A stretch of DNA of 64,000 nucleotides from JBGTSJ01 sp041940305 (GTDB lineage: Bacteria > Planctomycetota > Planctomycetia > Planctomycetales > Planctomycetaceae), in the NCBI GenBank assembly GCA_041940305.1, contig JBGTSJ010000030.1:1-64000 (forward strand). The letters run 5' to 3'. A program made the position numbers and the translations under genes. This document shows positions 59,697 through 64,000 of this stretch, in pieces (the stretch's first letter is position 1; each line of letters starts with the position of its first letter). The notes beneath the pieces are model-generated. The model saw only the letters and a program-made list of their open reading frames with translations. It had not been told where the DNA came from and did no database searches.

Positions 59697-60787
59697 TGTA
59701 CCTGTTCGCGGGCGGCGGAAGCGGCGGACACCTGTTCCCCGCGGTTGCCGTCGCGCGCGAACTGCTGCTGAGAGAGCCTTCGGCCCGCATCGTGTTCGCC
59801 GGTTCCGAGCGGGCGATCGAACGCGGGATTCTGAGCCGTGAGGGCTTGGAACTGGTGCGGCTCCCCGCCGCGTCCTCCGCCGATCTGCGGCGCAATCCGG
59901 CGGCTTTCCTGCGAAGCAACTGGCGGGCCTGGGGAGCGGCGCGACAGCTGATCCGGGACCGCGAGCCGACGGCCGTCATTGGTTGTGGAGGCTATGCCAG
60001 CGCGGCGCCGGTTCTGGCGGCACGTCGATCGGGGCGTCCAGTCATCCTTCTCGAACAGAACATCGTGCCGGGCCGCGCGACGGCGTGGCTGGCGCGGTCC
60101 GCCGATCGCGTGTGCGTCAGCTTTGATGAGACGGCGGCGCTTCTGCCGCGGCGTGCGAACTACGTCGTCACCGGCAATCCGGTTCGTGCGGAGATTGCCA
60201 GCTTGGCGAGCCAGAACGTCGCCGGCCGAAACGAGCGGCAGCTGCTCGTGCTCGGCGGCAGCCAGGGAGCGCTCTCGCTGAACGGCCTGATGACCGGCTT
60301 CGCGGCCGGCGACTCTGACTCGCTCCAGAACTGGATGGTGCTGCACCAGACGGGCGATGCGGCATTCGACGAGGTCAGTCGGCAATACGCCGCGCTGTCG
60401 CTGCAGGCGCGGGCCGCGCCCTTTATTGACGCGATGGCCGCCGAGTACGGCCGTGCGACCCTTGCCGTCTCGCGGGCTGGAGCAACGACTCTTGCCGAGC
60501 TGGCCTGTGCCGGAATCCCCGCGTTGCTCGTGCCGTATCGTTTCGCCGTGCGCGATCACCAGCGGCGCAACGCCGAGCATTACGTGCAGCGGGGAGCCGC
60601 CCGCATGCTCATGGAATCCGGCCATCCTGTGCGCGATGCAGAGGCGTTCCGTCGCACACTCCGACCGTTGCTGAACGAAGCGGCACTGCTCACAGAGATG
60701 AGCGTTTCCATGCGCCGCCTGGCGCGGCCCGCCGCCGCTCAAGCCGTGTGCGACGTCATCGCGTCGGTCACAGGCGGGCGGGGCTGA
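59696..60787 (+). CDS. murG: UDP-GlcNAc-transferase MurG
   Basis: 363-residue glycosyltransferase that adds N-acetylglucosamine to lipid I to make lipid II. The N-terminal FAGGGSGGHLFPAVAVAREL has the glycine-rich loop of MurG, followed by IGCGGYASAAPVLAARRSG, ILLEQNIVPG, VVTGNPVRAEIA and LLVLGGSQGALSLN, and finally RAGATTLAELACAGIPALLVPYRFAV. The frame has a TGA at 59675-59677 and no ATG, GTG or TTG before the conserved N-terminus; only CTG codons at 59681, 59696 or 59702 are available, so CTG 59696 is proposed. The first GTG (59792) would delete the G-loop. Coupled to ftsW; the stop region overlaps the convergent STAS-like gene by 20 bases. Confidence 0.85.
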   Translation: MYLFAGGGSGGHLFPAVAVARELLLREPSARIVFAGSERAIERGILSREGLELVRLPAASSADLRRNPAAFLRSNWRAWGAARQLIRDREPTAVIGCGGYASAAPVLAARRSGRPVILLEQNIVPGRATAWLARSADRVCVSFDETAALLPRRANYVVTGNPVRAEIASLASQNVAGRNERQLLVLGGSQGALSLNGLMTGFAAGDSDSLQNWMVLHQTGDAAFDEVSRQYAALSLQARAAPFIDAMAAEYGRATLAVSRAGATTLAELACAGIPALLVPYRFAVRDHQRRNAEHYVQRGAARMLMESGHPVRDAEAFRRTLRPLLNEAALLTEMSVSMRRLARPAAAQAVCDVIASVTGGRG

Positions 60788-61202
60788 GTTCCGATTCCGA
60801 TTCGGCATCCCACGAGCCGTCGTCGATCTCGTCGCGGTCGGTGAAGTCGGCCGCCGTGTGCAGGTCCTCCCGCAGCACGTAGGACTCGTCCCCTTCGTGC
60901 TCAAAGAATCGCTGGAACCAGAGCATGCGCTCCACGCGCGGCTGCGGCGCGATCAGACGGACCGTGATCCCCTGCTCCCACCAGTCGTACAGCATGCCGA
61001 AGAACCCGCTGGGCACGTATTTCACCGTCCGCATTTGAATCGCGATGGACCGCCGGCGCTCCTTGTGAATCAGTCGGGTCAGCGTATCGCGGATCAGGGA
61101 GAGATCCGCTCCATCCCAGATCTCCATGTCGCCGATGTCGATGACCGTGGCGGCACGCTGCCGCTGGAGAGTGAGCCCGTGCGTGTTCTTCCGTTCGGCC
61201 AT
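60768..61202 (-). CDS. STAS-like small protein
   Basis: 144 residues. The segment ATVIDIGDMEIWDGADLSLI, a helix, then IAIQMRTVKYVPSGFFGML matches the alternating strand-helix pattern of STAS domains (anti-anti-sigma factor-like), with SGFFGM at the place where SpoIIAA has its phosphorylated serine; the surrounding DxSG pattern is only partly kept. The C-terminal tail is acidic. Start ATG 61202 (MAERKNTHG) is preferred over GTG 61253. Its end overlaps murG by 20 bases on the opposite strand. Binding partner unknown. Confidence 0.6.
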   Translation of the reverse strand: MAERKNTHGLTLQRQRAATVIDIGDMEIWDGADLSLIRDTLTRLIHKERRRSIAIQMRTVKYVPSGFFGMLYDWWEQGITVRLIAPQPRVERMLWFQRFFEHEGDESYVLREDLHTAADFTDRDEIDDGSWDAESESELSPARL

Positions 61203-61694
61203 CTGGTGTTGCCCGATCTGCCAGGGGTGATTCACGACTGTCAGGCGAATCACAAGGCAAACGTCGGACCAGCCGTGCCGCGATCGGTTTCCGGGGAGCC
61301 CGCGCCGTCACAAACTCTTGCGTGACCTCACTCTGCCGCGTCGCTCGCGATCTGTGGCGGCTGCCGCAGCCGCGTCGCATGTGGGTTTTCGGCAACGAGG
61401 CCGGTCGAATGTCGCGAATCGGCAACGTGTTCCGTCCGGTCGATATGGACTCGTCCGGCGCCCGGTCGTGAGCGAATGGGCGGACGCATCGCCACCTGCA
61501 TCCCGCGCAGCACAGCAGCCCACGATTGCTTCGGAGCGTTCAGACGGCTCGTCCGAGCGAATTTCGTCCATCGCGGGGCGTGCGCTCGGGCGTATGGCTA
61601 TAATGACGGCGGCAGAGACGTTCTGCGCAGTCGGACCCGCCGCAGCGGGCGGCGTCCGCGGCAAGCACTTTCGCAGCCAGTCGAACGGGACGCG
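61203..61694. other. Spacer between STAS-like and TPR genes, with promoter candidate
   Basis: About 492 bases without a supported gene. A TATAAT at 61599-61604, 91 bases before the TPR gene start, is a good -10 match; the -35 region is weak. Confidence 0.4.
61599..61604 (+). promoter_or_regulatory. Candidate -10 element (TATAAT) for the TPR gene
   Basis: Perfect TATAAT in an otherwise GC-rich stretch. With a 17-base spacer the -35 position is not a recognisable TTGACA match, so support is from the -10 hexamer alone. Confidence 0.35.
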
Positions 61695-63062
61695 ATGGAC
61701 AAGAAAAAAATGGCCGCCGACTGCTACCGGCGGGGGGTCGAAGCCGTCGAGAAGAGCAACTGGGATCTGGCCGTCGAAATGTTCGGCATGGCGGTCAAGT
61801 TCGTGCCGGAGAACCTGACGTACCGGCAGTTGCTGCGCGGGAATCAGCGTAAGAAATACAACGACAACAAGAGCGGCGCCGGCGCCCTCGCCAAGAGCAA
61901 GCTGATGGGGATTCGCGGCCGGGTGAAGAAGGCCAGGGGCAAGAGCGAATGGGATGAGATGGACAAGGCCTGCGAGGAGGGGCTGGCGCTCAACCCGTGG
62001 GACGTACAGCTCAACCTCGACCTGTCCGAGGCGGCCAAAGCGCGGGAGTTCATGGAGGTCGCCCGGTTCGCGCTGCAGACGGCATGGTCCATCGATCAGA
62101 CGAACAAGCAGATCAGCTGGCAGCTCGCCGAACTGCTGGAGGAGCGCGGCGAATACGACGAGGCGGCCAAGATATGGGAGCGGATCTGCAAGCTCGACCC
62201 CAACGACGGAAACGCGCGCTCCAAACTCACTGGAGCCCATACCAAGAAGACGCTTGACCGCGGCGGCTACGAAGAGGCCGACACCACCAAGAAAGTGATG
62301 GCCGGACGCGGCGCGGGCAAGTCCTCCGCCGAGATGGCGGCGCCGGGTGAGTCGCAGGAAGCGGACTTCAAGCACGCCATCCGCAAAGAGCCGCAGAAAG
62401 TCGAGCACTATCTGAAGCTCGCCGACTTCTACAAGCGGGAAGGACGGCTGGACGAGGCGCACAGCACGCTCGAACAGGCCGCGCAGGTCTCCGGCAATGA
62501 TCCGAACGTCCGCGAGCAACTGGAGGACGTCGAGCTGGCGCGGATGCATAAGAACGTCGAAATCGCCAAGGACCGCGCCAACGAATCAGGCGACGAAACG
62601 GCTAGAAAGAACGCCGTCGACCTGTCCACCGAATACCAGAAGCGCCGCATGGAAGTGCTGGTCCGGCGAGTGGAGCGCTACCCGCAGGACCTGAACATCA
62701 AGTACGAGCTCGCCCAGATCTTCATGATGTTCAAAAAGTGGCCGCACGCGATCCCGCTGCTGCAGCAGGCGTCTCAAAACAAACGGCTGAAGGTGCGGGC
62801 GCTGGTTAACCTCGGCGAGTGTTTCATTCACGACAAAAAACTGCCGCTCGCCAAGAGCCAGTTGGAGCGGGCCGTCGCGGAACTGAACGCGGCGGACGAC
62901 CCCAAGATGTTCGTCAAAGCGCACTACATGCTGGCGTGGATCTTCGAGCAACTGGGAGACAAGCCGGCAGCCGAGAATCATTACGGCGAAGTGCTCGTCG
63001 TCGATTACGAATACAAAGACGCCCGCGAGCGGCTGGAAAGGCTGCAGGGGGGCGAGGGCTGA
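61695..63062 (+). CDS. TPR-repeat protein
   Basis: 455-residue soluble protein made of TPR-like helical repeats: ADCYRRGVEAVEKSNWDLAVEMFGMAVKF, NKQISWQLAELLEERGEYDEAAKIWERI, VEHYLKLADFYKREGRLDEAHSTLEQAA, ALVNLGECFIHDKKLPLAKSQLERAV and AHYMLAWIFEQLGDKPAAENHYGEVLVV. A less conserved Lys-rich stretch lies near 55-90. No signal or catalytic domain. Start ATG 61695 (MDKKKMAAD); the frame is open further upstream but that part is spacer. Same strand and 46 bases before the prenyltransferase-fold gene. Confidence 0.85.
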   Translation: MDKKKMAADCYRRGVEAVEKSNWDLAVEMFGMAVKFVPENLTYRQLLRGNQRKKYNDNKSGAGALAKSKLMGIRGRVKKARGKSEWDEMDKACEEGLALNPWDVQLNLDLSEAAKAREFMEVARFALQTAWSIDQTNKQISWQLAELLEERGEYDEAAKIWERICKLDPNDGNARSKLTGAHTKKTLDRGGYEEADTTKKVMAGRGAGKSSAEMAAPGESQEADFKHAIRKEPQKVEHYLKLADFYKREGRLDEAHSTLEQAAQVSGNDPNVREQLEDVELARMHKNVEIAKDRANESGDETARKNAVDLSTEYQKRRMEVLVRRVERYPQDLNIKYELAQIFMMFKKWPHAIPLLQQASQNKRLKVRALVNLGECFIHDKKLPLAKSQLERAVAELNAADDPKMFVKAHYMLAWIFEQLGDKPAAENHYGEVLVVDYEYKDARERLERLQGGEG

Positions 63063-63108
63063 TTACGAACATCGGTGTCGGTTCGTCGGAACAGAAAGGA
63101 GTTGTCCA

Positions 63109-64000
63109 TGCGCGCATCTCTGGCAATCGGTCTGACGCTCTCAATACTCGCCGCATCGACCCCGCCCGTGCGCGGGCAGGACGCCGTCGATGCCAAACTC
63201 CGCGACGACGTGCTGGCGTCGATTGACCGCGCGCAGCAGTTTCTCATCAGCCGCCAGCTCAACAACGGCTCGTGGGACACCTCGTTTACGTCGCGCTATC
63301 CGCTGGGCTCCTCGGCACTCGTGGTGCTGGCGCTGTTGAATTCCGGGTTGCCGGCGGATCATCCCGCCGTCGATCGGGGTCTGCAGTATCTGCGGTCATC
63401 TCCCGATCCCGAGCAGACGTACGAGCTGTCCATGGTGATCATGGCGCTGGCGGCCGCGAACGTGGACGCCGGCCGCGTGGGTCAGCTGGCCGAAAAGCTC
63501 GCAGAGTATCAACGGGACACGGGTGGCGTGGATGGTCTTGGAAACGGAGCCTGGGGCTACGGTCCTGCCGGATCCGGCATCGGCAACTGGTGGGACAACA
63601 GCAATACGCAGTTCGCCATCCTCGGTCTGCGCGAGGCGGCCATGATGGGCCACCCAGTCGATGAGCAGGTCTGGCGAAAGGCGCAATCGCACTGGATGCA
63701 GACCGGCGGCGGGTTCGTCAATCCGGGGCCGGGACGTCCGCTCGTCAACGGTTGGGAATATACGGACGGCCGTAACGTCGCCGGTTCGGGCAGCATGACG
63801 GTCGCCGGCATCGCATCGCTCACAATCACATCCAGTTTCCTTCGCAGCATGAAGGGGGAGACTGCGGACGGCCAGATCGACTGCTGCGCGGTCGACGACG
63901 AAGACGCCGCGGTGCGCGAGGTCATCGACGGCGGCAACCGCTGGCTCACTCAGCACTTCCAGGTGCGGAGCAATCCCGGCGCCGGTAGCTGGCTGCTGTA
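63109..64000 (+). CDS. Exported prenyltransferase/squalene-cyclase-fold protein, C-terminal part beyond window
   Basis: 297 codons visible, continuing past the right edge. A signal peptide MRASLAIGLTLSILAASTPPVRGQ (AAAGGAG ribosome site upstream) is followed by terpene-cyclase-type alpha-alpha repeats: AIDRAQQFLISRQLNNGSWD-type helices (SIDRAQQFLISRQLNNGSWD), GSSALVVLALLNSGLPADHPAV, YELSMVIMALAAANVDA, and WWDNSNTQFAILGLREAAMMG. The exported squalene-cyclase-like proteins of planctomycetes are usually linked to unknown surface functions rather than steroid synthesis. The conserved catalytic DDTA of true cyclases has not appeared in the visible part. Confidence 0.82.

Noticed and set aside
1..64000. 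CRISPR arrays, rRNA and tRNA genes
   Set aside because: No regular repeat-spacer pattern, no conserved rRNA segments and no cloverleaf with a matching TpsiC arm was found by eye; a tRNA search program was not available.

Overview
The window is a high-GC, densely coded chromosomal segment that looks planctomycetal (Planctomycetota). The pointers are family-level: a PSCyt1-DUF1549-DUF1553 protein, a DUF1559 pseudopilin-like protein paired with a small regulatory-domain lipoprotein, a DUF1080 lipoprotein, a neutral-ceramidase-domain protein, a DUF11-rich cell-surface protein, an LRR/TPR lipoprotein and a squalene-cyclase-fold protein at the right edge. I saw no rRNA, tRNA, CRISPR array, prophage or intact insertion sequence.

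Layout. 1-6.4 kb: truncated acyl-CoA synthetase, a toxin-antitoxin pair, a TPM/nucleotidyltransferase/LemA operon, a chromate-type transporter and smpB. 6.4-10.4 kb: a SufE-SufS fusion, rbfA, queE and a GNAT acetyltransferase. 10.6-15.6 kb: an envelope operon (DUF3618-like, Holin-X-like and a third stress-type protein) divergent from a DUF11 surface protein. 16.3-21.1 kb: flagellar control genes flhA, flhF and a FliA-type sigma factor. 21.5-26.4 kb: PAP2 phosphatase, a DusB-like enzyme, a second toxin-antitoxin-like pair, Maf and a DUF2071 protein. 26.4-33.4 kb: LRR/TPR lipoprotein, a large cadherin-like membrane protein and an ABC exporter. 33.6-37.3 kb: an atypical enolase followed by a compositionally distinct restriction-modification island (controller, nuclease, adenine methyltransferase). 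37.4-48.2 kb: ceramidase-like hydrolase coupled to an FAD oxidase, ferritin-like, pseudopilin-like, radical-SAM and secretin-N-domain-like proteins. 48.3-51.8 kb: a c-type cytochrome divergent from a bd-oxidase-like two-gene operon whose large subunit carries a C-terminal haem-c domain. 51.9-58.3 kb: YhaM-like nuclease, DUF1080 lipoprotein, thiL, glpF and the PSCyt1 protein. 58.4-64 kb: ftsW-murG, a STAS-like protein, a TPR protein and a truncated prenyltransferase-fold protein.

A second layer is the repeat content. Many intergenic spaces carry perfect or near-perfect palindromes of several unrelated families (for example four copies of a GGCACAC-GGA-GTGTGCC element, two to three copies of a GGGAGAGGGG-bounded element of about 80 bp, and pairs of inverted GAACAGGAGG elements). 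Several stems with unrelated sequences share a C-TCC-G (or C-TTCC-G) loop. These elements have supplied the ends or linkers of real genes (flhF linker and tail, ftsW tail, both ends of the secretin-N-domain-like gene). At the ftsW/murG junction a 7-bp tandem repeat has removed every ATG, GTG or TTG start for murG; losing one repeat unit would fuse the two genes in frame.

Start codons are often uncertain because clear Shine-Dalgarno sequences are uncommon here; where a start was chosen the reason is given.
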